Notes: generated by a model not told the origin, from the letters alone. A DNA stretch of 64,000 nt from Streptomyces sp. NRRL F-5727 (GCF_000719555.1 NZ_JOGX01000005.1:62001-126000); one strand, 5' to 3'. Shown: positions 36,044-45,024, numbered from the stretch's first letter. Program-made: numbers and translations.

Positions 36044-37501
36044 ATGACGTCACAGGCCGCGGACGCCACTGTCACCGTCGACTTCTCCACCACCAGGGGC
36101 GCCCCCACGTACCGTGCCTCGGGCACCCTCTACGGGATGGCCGAGGACGGCTCGCTGCCCCAGGAGCACTTCTACAAGGACATCAGGTGGAGGTTCATGC
36201 GGGCCGGCGGCGCACAGCTGGACAGCCCGGGAGGCTGGGTCGCCGGCACGTACGACCGCCGGTGGAAGTCCACCCTCGCCCAGTACAGGAGCACCAAGGC
36301 GCTGGGCGGCACCTTCGTCATCCTGCCGCACGACCTGTGGGGCGCCGACGGGACCACCTCGCCCACCTTCCCCGGTGACAACGGTGACTGGTCCCGCTTC
36401 GACGCCTTCCACGACCGCCTGCTCGCCGACGCGAAGGCGGCCGGCATGACCGACATCCAGTGGGACATCTGGAACGAGCCCGACTACCCCGCGTTCTGGG
36501 ACCGGCCGCAGGCCCAGTACCTGGACATGTGGAAGCGGGCCCACCAGCGGATCCGGGCCGTCTTCCCGGACGCCGTCATCGTCGGTCCCAGCACCGCCGG
36601 GAAGCCCTCCGCGGACGGGGACGGCCCCTGGTGGAACACGTACCTGGATTACGTGAAGGCCCACGAGGTCGAACCCGACATCTACAGCTGGCACGACCTG
36701 CCGGGCGACCCGGTCGCCGACGCCGACGCCGTCGACTCCAGGCTGGCCGCACGGTCGATGACCACGAACCGCCCGTTCCAGGTGAACGAGTACGCCGCCG
36801 ACACCGAGCAGAACCCCGGCCGCGGCGGCTGGTACATCTCCCGTCTGGAGCGCGCCGGTGCCGACGGCATGCGCGCCAACTGGGCGTGGGGCGCGGACCT
36901 GCACGACTGCGCGGCGAACCTGCTCACCAGGACCGGTGGTCGGTATCTGCCACGGGGCGAGTGGTTCGTGTACCGGTACTACGGTTCGCAGACCGGCGAC
37001 ATCGTGAACCTCACGCCCGGTGCGCACACCGACGGGGTGGCGACGAAGGACAACGCCGCGCGCAACGCCATGATCCTGCTGGGCAGAAACGGCGACACCG
37101 GTGATGTCACCGTCGACCTCAACCGTCTCGACACGACGTCGGTGGTGGAGAACGGCCGGGTGCGCGCGATCGTCCAGCGCGTTCCGAACAACGGCGGCGG
37201 TGCGGTGGCGGGACCGGTGACGGTCTCCGACCGGACGCTGACCGTCAGCGGCGACTCGGCTTCGCTGGCCGTTCCGTGGACGGACGCCGCGGACGGCTAC
37301 ACCGTCACGCTGCTGCCGCCGTCCTCCTCGTCCTCGGACCCGGCCTCGTCGTACCAGCCTTCGACCATGCCGACGAGCCGTTCGTCGAGCGGATCGCCGA
37401 ACTCGTCCTCGGTGGCGAGGAGTCGGCGCAGCGTGTTCAGGGGGTACCAGTGCTCGCCGGGCTCGGCGTCCGGTGCGCCGACGCAGGGGGTGTCCAGGTA
37501 G
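36044..37501 (+). CDS. GH39-like glycoside hydrolase with unnatural, antisense-derived C-terminus
   Basis: The frame codes for 485 residues. A (beta/alpha)8 barrel with acid/base E145 in WDIWNEPDYP and nucleophile E249 in FQVNEYAADTE, followed by a beta-sandwich to about residue 424 (ending GYTVTLLPP), fits a GH39/clan-A enzyme. No signal peptide is present (start MTSQAADATVTVDFS), although relatives that I recall are secreted. Beyond residue 425 the frame has no stop until 37501 and reads serine-rich sequence that is simply the antisense of the next gene. The native C-terminus therefore seems lost at a junction near 37310-37330. An AAGGAG precedes the ATG. The enzyme may still be active. Confidence 0.75.
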   Translation: MTSQAADATVTVDFSTTRGAPTYRASGTLYGMAEDGSLPQEHFYKDIRWRFMRAGGAQLDSPGGWVAGTYDRRWKSTLAQYRSTKALGGTFVILPHDLWGADGTTSPTFPGDNGDWSRFDAFHDRLLADAKAAGMTDIQWDIWNEPDYPAFWDRPQAQYLDMWKRAHQRIRAVFPDAVIVGPSTAGKPSADGDGPWWNTYLDYVKAHEVEPDIYSWHDLPGDPVADADAVDSRLAARSMTTNRPFQVNEYAADTEQNPGRGGWYISRLERAGADGMRANWAWGADLHDCAANLLTRTGGRYLPRGEWFVYRYYGSQTGDIVNLTPGAHTDGVATKDNAARNAMILLGRNGDTGDVTVDLNRLDTTSVVENGRVRAIVQRVPNNGGGAVAGPVTVSDRTLTVSGDSASLAVPWTDAADGYTVTLLPPSSSSSDPASSYQPSTMPTSRSSSGSPNSSSVARSRRSVFRGYQCSPGSASGAPTQGVSR

Positions 37502-37845
37502 GCGGGGTCGGGGACCGCCGGGTAGAACGCCGGGAGCAGGCCGAAGGTGACGTCCGGTTCGAACTTCCACACCCAGCCCTCGCGCCGCCGGCGCAGGGTC
37601 TCGCCGATGTACCACACGGCTCCCTGGACGAAGGGGGAGCGGCGCTGCGCGGTGATCTCCTCCGGCTCGGCGAACGTCTCCTCGACCAGTTCCTCCAGGG
37701 CGTCGAGGGAGGCGTCGGAGAAGTCGAACCGGTCGACGCCGCCGGCGTCCCCGGCCCAGCGTTCGAAGGCGGCCCGGCGTTCGGCGAGCCAGGCCAGGAG
37801 GTCGGGGTGGCGGGTGGAGTCGTAGTCGGGGTGGGGTGTGGTCAT
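37297..37845 (-). CDS. Conserved hypothetical protein
   Basis: A 182-residue soluble protein, acidic, with many aromatic residues (EGWVWKFEPDVTFGLLPAFY, GEHWYPLNTLRRLL). I do not recognise the family. It shows no signal peptide or helix-turn-helix. Its last 205 bp lie antisense to the GH39-like frame. The final residues SSVTV come from sequence that belongs to the end of the GH39 sandwich domain on the other strand, which suggests that a rearrangement joined the two 3' ends. Confidence 0.7.
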   Translation of the reverse strand: MTTPHPDYDSTRHPDLLAWLAERRAAFERWAGDAGGVDRFDFSDASLDALEELVEETFAEPEEITAQRRSPFVQGAVWYIGETLRRRREGWVWKFEPDVTFGLLPAFYPAVPDPAYLDTPCVGAPDAEPGEHWYPLNTLRRLLATEDEFGDPLDERLVGMVEGWYDEAGSEDEEDGGSSVTV

Positions 37846-38071
37846 GTGCCGAACCTACCGAACCGCGCCGTGACCCGTGCCATGACCTGTGTCATGACCC
37901 GCGCAGGATCTTCGCGGAGTCATCACACGACACGTCAACAACCGTGCGGATGCCAGGTGTTGAGGGCCCCTAGGGTGGTGCGTCGGCAGGAGCGGACACG
38001 CCACGGGGGCCCTTGTCCGGCCTGCCCTCGCCTTCTTGAGTCCCGTGGCCCCCACGACCAGGGACACGTAC

Positions 38072-40504
38072 GTGAGCACATCGAGAACATCGATACGACG
38101 GCGCCTGAAGAGGCGCCTGACCGCCGCGCTGGCGGTCGTCTCCTCGGCGGCGGTGCTGCTGGTGGGCCTGCCGTCCGTCGCGTCGGCCGCACCCGGGGAC
38201 TACGCGAAGATCACCGGCGGCAAGCGGTGCGACCAGAAGCACCTGAAGAAGACCGTCCCGCGGACGCCGAACAACTCGGGCGCACCGACGGGTGAGCACC
38301 ACTGGACGAAGTCCGGGCCGGACGAGGAGTACTACTACAACAACTCGTTCAAGGGGTTCGAGAACGTTCCCGCGCCCACCGCGGCCGAGCTGGGGCGGGT
38401 CACCGGCAGCCGCGCGGACATCGACAAGTGGGACGCGGCGTACGCGGCCTCCAAGGACCCGGAGGACATGCGCAAGGCGATCTACTCCCGCTACAAGCGG
38501 CACCGGAACGAGTCGAACAGCCCCAAGCCGTTCGGCAGCTGGAAGGTCAACCTGATCAGCGCGCAGGTCAGCAAGCAGAAGGGAGGCGTGTTCGAGGTCA
38601 AGGCGGTGCAGGACTTCAACATGGTCGGTCCCGACTGGCTGTGCGAGGTCACGATCGAGATCTTCGACAAGGACGGCAGGAAGATCGCCTCCCGGCGGTA
38701 CGACTCCTACAACCAGCGCACCGGTGAGCTGGGGGAGTTCAAGTCCGACGGGAAGCGCAAGCCGTCCCAGCTCCGGGCCGACAGGATCATCCTGCGGCAC
38801 AAGGACGCGACGTACGACTTCACCCGGCACCGCCTGACGATGTTCACGTCGGAGAAGCCGAACGGGGCCACCCTCCGCGACTACCGGGCCGAGAACGACA
38901 AGCTGCGGACGGAGCGGGGGACGGGGAACAACCCGATCCGGATCGCCGAGCGCAGGGCGACCGCGAAGGGCCTGTGGCCGCAGACGAAGTACACGAAGAC
39001 GTACAACGTGTTCAACCCGCTGCCGAACCGCGGCACCCAGGGCCCGGGCGCCTCGATCGCCTACGGCTCGGGACAGAACGCGGCCCAGGCGCGGCAGTTG
39101 CAGAACCGGTACCTGGCGGACAACGCCCGGTCCGCGCTCGGCCGGGGCCCGGGCGGAGTGGACTTCTCCACCCTGGAGCTCCACTACGTCGGCAACCCGG
39201 TCAAGGGCAAGGCCCTGGACTACTCCATGAAGGCCGACCTCATGCCCGACGAGGACGAGAACCCCGGCTGGGGAGGACAGGCGAAGCTCGAACTGGCCTC
39301 CGACGCCCTGTTCACGTGGCTGGCGCTCACCCCGGACCGGCAGTGGGTGAACCTCAACCCCGACCAGCCCGACACCATCATGGACCAGGCGTTCGGTGAG
39401 ACCGACGCCGGCCGTGTCCTCCTCGTGGCCGACATGGAGATGAAGCGGGACTTCTCCCGCGCCATGGACCCCAAGAAGTCCCCGGGCAAGGAGTTCATGG
39501 ACGCCGCCCCCAAGGTCGACGGGGTGCCGTGCTGGGGATCCGGACGCAACTGGATCGTTCCCGGCCGGGCGAAGGTCCGCGAGCAGGACGGCGGGATCTA
39601 CATCCTCGACGCCCCGCTGGAGGTCAACCACGCGGCGATGGACTTCACCACGCCCGTCGAGGGAGAGGACTGCTCGAAGAGGCTCAGCAAGGAGGAGAAG
39701 GAGCGCAGCCACCGGCTGATCACCCGGTACCTCGTCCCGCACGTCGAGCAGCAGATCAACAACGACCCCAAGTACGCCGACCTGCGCCGCGTCTACAAGT
39801 CCCGCGTCGCGGCCGAGTGGATCCGCCAGCAGGACGCGAAGAAGGCCACCGACTTCCGTCCCCTCATCGACAGCAACGACCTGACGCGGTGGCCGCTGCG
39901 CGGTGAGAACGCCGACTGGGACAAGCGGACCGTGTGGCAGGAGATGGTGAAGTCCTTCACCAAGGGCGACTTCACCTACGAATGGCCCCTCGGCGACGGC
40001 CGGATCTACACGTTCTTCGTCGGCGGCATCGACTTCGCCAAGGCTCCCAAGCGGAACATCACCGGCGTCGAGTTCGCCGCCCAGCACCGTGAACTGCCCC
40101 GCGCGACCAAGGACTCCGTGCGCACGGAGACCTCCGCCCGCGACAGCGACACCGCGTTCCTGGGCGGCAGCGGCGCCGCGCTGACAGACGACGGGCGGCC
40201 CGACCCGACGCCGACACCGACGCCGGGCGACCCGACGCCGACACCGACCGACCCGACACCGACGCCGACCGACCCGACCGATCCGCCCACGTCGCCGGCC
40301 CCGGACCCGACGCGGCCCGACGGTGACACCGGCGGCAGCGGAGGCGCGACGCCGCCGGCGAACCGGCCGGACCCGGACGGCGGCCTCGCCGACACCGGAT
40401 CGGACACCCCGATCGGCCTGATCTCCGGCATCGCCGCGGCGATCGCCGCCGCGGGCGCGGCCCTGGTGTGGTGGACGCGGCGCCGCCGCACCGCCCAGGA
40501 GTAG
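38072..40504 (+). CDS. Sortase-anchored (LADTG) cell-surface protein
   Basis: An 810-residue surface protein. The N-terminus is a signal peptide with an arginine/lysine-rich start (RRRLKRRL), hydrophobic core and cleavage after ASA (about residue 40). A large, charged ectodomain of unknown fold (about 41-690) follows, then a Pro/Thr-rich cell-wall spacer (about 710-760), the sorting signal LADTG (772-776), a transmembrane segment and the tail TRRRRTAQE. LAxTG is the motif used by class E sortases of actinobacteria, so the protein should be cross-linked to peptidoglycan. I use the GTG at 38072. No sortase gene is in the window. A strong terminator follows. Confidence 0.85.
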   Translation: MSTSRTSIRRRLKRRLTAALAVVSSAAVLLVGLPSVASAAPGDYAKITGGKRCDQKHLKKTVPRTPNNSGAPTGEHHWTKSGPDEEYYYNNSFKGFENVPAPTAAELGRVTGSRADIDKWDAAYAASKDPEDMRKAIYSRYKRHRNESNSPKPFGSWKVNLISAQVSKQKGGVFEVKAVQDFNMVGPDWLCEVTIEIFDKDGRKIASRRYDSYNQRTGELGEFKSDGKRKPSQLRADRIILRHKDATYDFTRHRLTMFTSEKPNGATLRDYRAENDKLRTERGTGNNPIRIAERRATAKGLWPQTKYTKTYNVFNPLPNRGTQGPGASIAYGSGQNAAQARQLQNRYLADNARSALGRGPGGVDFSTLELHYVGNPVKGKALDYSMKADLMPDEDENPGWGGQAKLELASDALFTWLALTPDRQWVNLNPDQPDTIMDQAFGETDAGRVLLVADMEMKRDFSRAMDPKKSPGKEFMDAAPKVDGVPCWGSGRNWIVPGRAKVREQDGGIYILDAPLEVNHAAMDFTTPVEGEDCSKRLSKEEKERSHRLITRYLVPHVEQQINNDPKYADLRRVYKSRVAAEWIRQQDAKKATDFRPLIDSNDLTRWPLRGENADWDKRTVWQEMVKSFTKGDFTYEWPLGDGRIYTFFVGGIDFAKAPKRNITGVEFAAQHRELPRATKDSVRTETSARDSDTAFLGGSGAALTDDGRPDPTPTPTPGDPTPTPTDPTPTPTDPTDPPTSPAPDPTRPDGDTGGSGGATPPANRPDPDGGLADTGSDTPIGLISGIAAAIAAAGAALVWWTRRRRTAQE

Positions 40505-40525
40505 CCCGAACGAACAGCACGCCCA

Positions 40526-40567
40526 GGAAGGGCCCCACCCCGGTTCACCCCGGGGCGGGGCCCTTCC
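40526..40567 (+). terminator. Terminator after the surface-protein gene
   Basis: An 11-bp outer stem (40526-40536 with 40557-40567) plus an inner G+C stem forms a very stable hairpin 21 bp after the stop codon. The gap up to 40730 shows nothing else. Confidence 0.8.
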
Positions 40568-40730
40568 CCGCGTGCGGCCGCCCGGCGGAGCGCCGGTACG
40601 GCACGACGGGCCGAGGCCGGCACGTGTTCGTCCCGTCCACCCTGCCGGGGGTGACGACGGACGCCGGGGGCGGGGGAGTCACGGGCACGGCCACGCGCGG
40701 TCGGAGACCCGCGGCTTCCCTGCGGTTCGG

Positions 40731-41564
40731 TCAGGCCGCCGCCGGGGCGAAGCGGTGGAGTTCGTCCGCGCCCGGCTGCACGACGCCGTAGCTGTTCTCC
40801 GGCACCTCGTTCCAGGCACCCGGCAGGTCTCCCAGGGGCTCGGAGACGACGAGGCGGGTCTCCTCCGAGATGCCCCGCAGGAACGCGACGTCGGGGTGGA
40901 GGCGGCGCAGCGCGTCCACCCGGCTGCTGTAGAAGAGCGAGCGGGACTCCCGGGCGGTGGAGTAGCGGAAGACCCAGACGCGCTCGCCGTCGGTGAGGGC
41001 GAGCGTCATCTGGAGGGGGTGTTCCACCCCGTGATCGCGTCCGACCCGCTCCACGACGCCCGCCATCCTGGCGACGGCCGCGGGCGGGTCGTCGTCGAGA
41101 CCGTAGGTGAGAGCCAGGTAGAACATGACCTCGGAGTCCGTCGTGCCCTCGATGTCCGCGTAGAGCGCCGGGTCGACGAGCAGGGTCAGGTCGCGGCGCA
41201 GCAGCGGGAATCCCGCGATCGCGCCGTTGTGCATGAACATCCAGCGGCCGTGCCGGAAGGGGTGGCAGTTCGCCTGCTGCACGGCCGTTCCGGTCGACGC
41301 CCTGATGTGGGCGAAGAAGAGCGGGGACTCGACGTGGTCCGCCAGCTCGCGCAGGTTGCGGTTGTTCCACGCGGGACCGACGTCCCGCAGCAGCGCCGGG
41401 GTGTCGGTGTGCTCCGAGTACCAGCCGATGCCGAATCCGTCGCCGTTGGTCGTCTCCACGCCCATCCTGGAGTGCAGGCTCTGGTCGATCAGGGAGTGGA
41501 CCGGCCGGTAGAGGAGCGCTTCGAGCAGCACCGGCGTCCCCCGGTACGCGAGCCACCGACACAT
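40731..41564 (-). CDS. Class II glutamine amidotransferase (EgtC/GATase-2 like)
   Basis: A 277-residue Ntn-type amidotransferase. The catalytic Cys2 follows the initiator Met (MCRWLAYRG), and NNGDG-like and HNG motifs appear as TTNGDGFGIGWY and MFMHNGAIAGF, with HIRASTGTAVQQANCHPF in between. The stand-alone domain resembles EgtC of ergothioneine biosynthesis, a gamma-glutamyl hydrolase, and the YafJ group. No ergothioneine genes are adjacent, so a specific role cannot be given. It converges on the surface-protein gene. The 286-bp region upstream (41565-41850) holds nothing I recognise. Confidence 0.85.
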   Translation of the reverse strand: MCRWLAYRGTPVLLEALLYRPVHSLIDQSLHSRMGVETTNGDGFGIGWYSEHTDTPALLRDVGPAWNNRNLRELADHVESPLFFAHIRASTGTAVQQANCHPFRHGRWMFMHNGAIAGFPLLRRDLTLLVDPALYADIEGTTDSEVMFYLALTYGLDDDPPAAVARMAGVVERVGRDHGVEHPLQMTLALTDGERVWVFRYSTARESRSLFYSSRVDALRRLHPDVAFLRGISEETRLVVSEPLGDLPGAWNEVPENSYGVVQPGADELHRFAPAAA

Positions 41565-41850
41565 ACGCGATCACCTGCATCCCTGCGCGGCACCGGTCCG
41601 GCACACGGTCCGGTCCCTCCATTCTCGGCGCCGTCGCCCCGGGTCGCCACAGCGGCGGCGTTTCCTCGGTCCGTCGGCCCGGGGAGCGGCGGCGTCCGGG
41701 CCCGTCCGCTCCGGGCTCCCGGCGGCACGCGCCCGACACCGCCGCGACGCCTTCGTCCGAACGGGGGCCACCGGGCCGGAAGCCGCTCCGTCCGGGGGAT
41801 GTGCGGGCCGACACGCCCGCGCCGGCCCGCCGACGGGGCAAGACGTCTCC

Positions 41851-42294
41851 ATGAGCACTCACGACGACGAGCGGAACGCCCCCGGCCCCGAGGCCCCCGA
41901 CATGATCACGGTCGAGGCCCTGGGCTCGCTGTCCAAGGCGCTGGAGACCGCGGAGCGCGCCCGGGGCCATCTGTACGGCTTCCACCAGCTGACCGGCACC
42001 GCGGACTTCGAGCTCGACCGGGCGGTCCGGCTCCTGCGGGAGGCCGGGCACCACGCCTGGGCGGACCGGGTGGAGACGGAGATCCTGGGACGCGACGTCG
42101 TGCCGGGCCACTGGACGTACCAGATCGTCGACGCCTACAACGAGACCTACTACGAGCCGTTCCGGCAGCTGGAGCGCACCGCGGTCGCGGCCCTGTCCGG
42201 CGGCCAGGAGCACCGCTTCGAGGCCCGGCTCAGGAGGGAGCGCCGCCCTGCCGGCCACCCCGATCACGCCCCGGCCGCCGGGGCCGACGCCTGA
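41851..42294 (+). CDS. Conserved hypothetical protein
   Basis: A 147-residue, mostly alpha-helical acidic protein. The core (ALGSLSKALETAERARGHLYG, HQLTGTADFELDRAV, VETEILGRDVVPGHWTYQIVDAYNETYY) recurs in actinobacterial genomes as far as I recall, with no known function. The C-terminus is disordered and rich in Pro, Ala and Gly. It converges on the sigma factor gene, leaving 22 bp between stop codons. Confidence 0.75.
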   Translation: MSTHDDERNAPGPEAPDMITVEALGSLSKALETAERARGHLYGFHQLTGTADFELDRAVRLLREAGHHAWADRVETEILGRDVVPGHWTYQIVDAYNETYYEPFRQLERTAVAALSGGQEHRFEARLRRERRPAGHPDHAPAAGADA

Positions 42295-42316
42295 GCGCCG
42301 CCGTCGGCCCCGCGGA

Positions 42317-43174
42317 TCAGTCGGCGCCGGTGCCCAGCAGCCCCTCGCGCAGGCGCTTCACAGTGCGCGCGAGGAGCCGCGACACGTGCATCTGCGAGCA
42401 GCCCAGCTGCTCACCGATCTGCGCCTGGGTCAGTTCCTCGACGAACCGCAGGTGGATGATCCGGCGGTCGCGCTCGTCGAGGTCGGCGATGAGCGGGGCC
42501 AGCGAGTGGAAGTCCTCCACCAGCTCCATGGCGGGGTCCTCGGTGCCGATGAAGTCGGCCAGCGACGCGTCGCCGTCCTCGTCCTCGCCGCTGAGGGCGG
42601 CGTCGAGCGACGAGGAGTTGTAGCCGTTGGAGGCCAGCCGCGCCTCGGTGACCTCCTCCTCGCTGAGGCTCATCAGATCGGCCAGCTCCTTGACCGTCGG
42701 CATCCGTCCGAGGCGGGTGCTGAGTTCCTCGGTCGCCTTGGCCAGCTCCACCCGCGCCTCCTGGAGCCTGCGGGGAACGTGCACCGCCCAGGAGGTGTCC
42801 CGGAAGAACCGCTTGATCTCGCCGACGATGTAGGGGACGGCGAAGGTGACGAACTCGACCTCGCGCGACAGCTCGAACCGGTCGATCGCCTTGATCAGGC
42901 CGATCATGCCGACCTGGACGATGTCCTCCATCTCGTCGGCGCGGTGCCGGAAGCGCCCGGCGGCGTAGCGGACCAGGCTCATGTTCATCTCGATGAGGGT
43001 GTTCCGCGCGTACTGGTACGCGTGCGTCCCCTCCTCCAGCGTCGCGAGCTCCTGGAAGAAGACCTTCGACAGGGACCTCGCGTCCCTGGGCGCGACCGCA
43101 GACGTGTCCGGGATCTGAGGCAGCGTCCCCGCTCCGGACTCGACTCCCTGCCGCGACATCGTGGTGACCGTCAC
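42317..43174 (-). CDS. RNA polymerase sigma factor of the SigB/SigF/SigG group
   Basis: A 285-residue group 3 sigma factor. Region 2 (about 55-125) contains MEDIVQVGMIGLIKAIDRF and the -10-binding segment FVTFAVPYIVGEIKRFFRD; region 3 (about 135-190) includes GRMPTVKELADLMSLSEEEV; region 4 (about 225-280) ends with the helix-turn-helix LTQAQIGEQLGCSQMHVSRLLA. Streptomyces has about nine such factors, used in stress response and sporulation and held by RsbW-type anti-sigma factors. The GTG start has AAGGGG 6 nt upstream. It is divergent from an RsbW-like gene, a possible regulator of it. Confidence 0.93.
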   Translation of the reverse strand: MTVTTMSRQGVESGAGTLPQIPDTSAVAPRDARSLSKVFFQELATLEEGTHAYQYARNTLIEMNMSLVRYAAGRFRHRADEMEDIVQVGMIGLIKAIDRFELSREVEFVTFAVPYIVGEIKRFFRDTSWAVHVPRRLQEARVELAKATEELSTRLGRMPTVKELADLMSLSEEEVTEARLASNGYNSSSLDAALSGEDEDGDASLADFIGTEDPAMELVEDFHSLAPLIADLDERDRRIIHLRFVEELTQAQIGEQLGCSQMHVSRLLARTVKRLREGLLGTGAD

Positions 43175-43341
43175 ACCTGTCCCCTTTCACGTGTGTTCCT
43201 CATCGGGATGCGTGGCCCGTGACTCCCCGCCTACCCCGACTTCTCGTCTCCAGACCTGCCGACCCCTCATGGATTTCCGGTCCGTTTCTCCCGCCCGTGC
43301 CAGGGACAGACGGAACCTGACCGGTCGTCCGAAGGAGAGAC

Positions 43342-43764
43342 ATGACACGGGATCCCTCGATGAGGGCCGTCGGCTGGGCGCGGTCGCTGCCGATGGGCAG
43401 CAGCGTGAAGACGGCCCGGGACTGGACGCGCGAGCACCTGGCGGCGATCGGCTGGGACCGCACCGCGCCCGGCGTCGCGGACGCCGTCGTGCTGACGGTC
43501 TCCGAACTCGTCACCAACGCCCATGTGCACGCCCACAGCGACGCGCAGCTGATCCTCACCTGGGACGAGGAGTGCCTGCACGTCACCGTGCACGACACCT
43601 CCCCGCTGCTGCCCGAGCAGCGCAGTCCGGACGACGGCGCGCCGGGCGGGCGCGGCCTGCTCCTGGTCGACGCGCTCGCCGACGACGTGCGGACCCGCCC
43701 CTGCCCGCGGGGAAAGGACGTCACGGCCTGTTTCCGCCCGGCCGCCGGCGGCCGTCCCGGCTGA
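43342..43764 (+). CDS. RsbW-type ATP-binding protein (anti-sigma factor-like kinase)
   Basis: A 140-residue HATPase_c protein of the kind that binds sigma factors or phosphorylates STAS antagonists. The N box is LTVSELVTNAHVHA; the G1/G2 region is HDTSPLLP then GGRGLLLVDALAD. The domain fills the whole protein. GGAGAG precedes the ATG. It is transcribed away from the sigma factor gene across a 167-bp shared promoter region, suggesting a sigma/anti-sigma pair. Confidence 0.88.
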   Translation: MTRDPSMRAVGWARSLPMGSSVKTARDWTREHLAAIGWDRTAPGVADAVVLTVSELVTNAHVHAHSDAQLILTWDEECLHVTVHDTSPLLPEQRSPDDGAPGGRGLLLVDALADDVRTRPCPRGKDVTACFRPAAGGRPG

Positions 43765-43903
43765 GGGGCCGCCGGCCGCCGCACGTCACCGTCTCCGCCG
43801 CGTTCCCCGACCCTCCGGACGCAGGACGGACGCGGGTGTTTCGCCGTGGGGTTCGGGGTCAGGCGCAGTCCCGAACGCGGTCCGCTCCCGGAAGGATTCC
43901 GTC

Positions 43904-44002
43904 GTGCCGGTCTTGCTGGTCCTGGTGTTCGGTGTGGGTGTGGCGATGGCGTGGTGGAGCGTCGCGCCCGTCCCGCGCGGCCCGCGGCGTGGTCCCCGGT
44001 GA
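43904..44002 (+). CDS. Possible 32-residue single-helix membrane peptide
   Basis: A GTG start with GGAAGGA 7 nt upstream opens a frame reading MPVLLVLVFGVGVAMAWWSV, then an arginine/proline-rich tail and a stop. It would be a single-pass membrane micropeptide. It lies in the gap between the RsbW-like and Wbl genes. The good ribosome site and amphipathic layout support it, but no homology can be claimed. Confidence 0.4.
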   Translation: MPVLLVLVFGVGVAMAWWSVAPVPRGPRRGPR

Positions 44003-44094
44003 CGCCCCGGAGCGGTCCCGCGCGGGTTTCACGGACGGACGAGCGGTCAGGCGGACGGGGACACGAATCCCTACTCATGTGCCAGGAGGCTCAC

Positions 44095-44352
44095 ATGGAC
44101 GGCTGGCGTGCGGCCGCGGCCTGCCAGGAGGCCGACCCCGATCTGTTCTTCCCGGTGGGAACCGGCGCCACGGCGCTCGCTCAGGAGGAGGAGGCCAAGC
44201 GGGTCTGCCGGCACTGCCCGGTACGCGAACCGTGCCTGCGCTCGGCCCTGACGCAGCCACACCCGCCGTCGGGCGTGTGGGGCGGCCTGACCGAGGCCCA
44301 GCGGCGTTCTCTGGCCCGCCGGTCACACCGGCGGGCCGACGACCGCGGGTGA
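44095..44352 (+). CDS. WhiB-like (Wbl) iron-sulfur protein
   Basis: An 85-residue Wbl protein. The four cysteines that hold the [4Fe-4S] cluster are in AACQEADPDLFFP and RVCRHCPVREPCL; the GVWGG turn and the basic C-terminal tail (RRSLARRSHRRADDR) follow. Wbl proteins work as redox- or NO-sensitive transcription partners that bind the principal sigma factor. AGGAGG lies 6 nt upstream of the ATG. It sits among sigma, anti-sigma and phosphatase genes, suggesting a role in stress or development. Confidence 0.92.
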   Translation: MDGWRAAAACQEADPDLFFPVGTGATALAQEEEAKRVCRHCPVREPCLRSALTQPHPPSGVWGGLTEAQRRSLARRSHRRADDRG

Positions 44353-44368
44353 CCGGCCCGCGGATCAC

Positions 44369-44399
44369 GCCCACCGCGCCCCCCGGAGGCGTGGTGGGC
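44369..44399. terminator. Bidirectional terminator between Wbl and ATPase genes
   Basis: A 12-bp stem with one wobble pair (44369-44380 with 44388-44399) separates the convergent genes. Confidence 0.7.
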
Positions 44400-44425
44400 A
44401 CGGCGGCCCGTGAGGCGCCGGTGCG

Positions 44426-44911
44426 TCAACGCGCCCGCCGGCTCCGCGGGTGCGCCGGGGCGGCGTACTCCGGCAGCAGGGAGAGGCGGGCGCGGACCCG
44501 CTTCCCCTCCGGAGCCGGCTCCACGGTCAGGCTCTCGCAGACGGCGACGACGATCTCGACGCCGTGCTGACCGATGCGGCGGGGGTCGTGTCCGCGGGGC
44601 ACGGGGGCGGCCTGCTCCTGGTCGAAGACCGAGATCTCCAGGATGTCGCGGCCCAGTTCGAGGAGGAGCCGGCAGGGGCCGGCCGTGTGCCGGATCGCGT
44701 TGGTGACCAGCTCGCTGACCACCAGCTGCGCGAGCTCGACGCGGTCGTCGCCGACCGGTCCGTGCAGCACGGTCGGGGCGGCCGCGAGGAACTCGGCCGT
44801 GAAGGCGCGCGCCGCGGCGATCGCCCCGCCGCGGGCGGCGGCGGCGTAGACCACGCTCGCGGACAGCAGAGGCTCCGGGATCGCGCGTTCCGCGGTGATC
44901 GCGTCCGTCAT
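44426..44911 (-). CDS. RsbW-type ATP-binding protein
   Basis: A 161-residue HATPase_c protein. The N box is AQLVVSELVTNAIRHTAG and the G-region reads GHDPRRIGQHGVEIVVAVCES, where the usual GRGLxLV is changed to GQHGVEIV. VEPAPEGKRVRARLSL is the closing strand. It likely binds a sigma factor or STAS protein, with altered nucleotide-lid sequence. It converges on the Wbl gene. Confidence 0.85.
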   Translation of the reverse strand: MTDAITAERAIPEPLLSASVVYAAAARGGAIAAARAFTAEFLAAAPTVLHGPVGDDRVELAQLVVSELVTNAIRHTAGPCRLLLELGRDILEISVFDQEQAAPVPRGHDPRRIGQHGVEIVVAVCESLTVEPAPEGKRVRARLSLLPEYAAPAHPRSRRAR

Positions 44912-45024
44912 GGCGCTGGTGCTCCCCTCGTCCCGGGTCGGCTGCTGGGCTCCTCGTACCCGCCTTTCCCCTGTTCATGGCCCCGACACCGCCCGCACCG
45001 CGGATCGCACCCGTCGACAGCGCG

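Noticed and set aside
32100..36053. A 1317-codon open frame antisense to the second GH3 and CE7 genes
   Set aside because: Arg/Gly/Val-rich composition, no ribosome site, and full overlap with two genes having intact catalytic residues.
40197..40320. Short repeats (CCGAC/CCGACACCG) that could be read as a CRISPR-like or DNA repeat
   Set aside because: They encode the Pro/Thr cell-wall spacer of the sortase substrate; repeat units are too short and irregular for CRISPR.
40745..40752. GAAGCGGT near the amidotransferase stop, a possible operator half-site
   Set aside because: Only one half matches, and it is explained by coding sequence.
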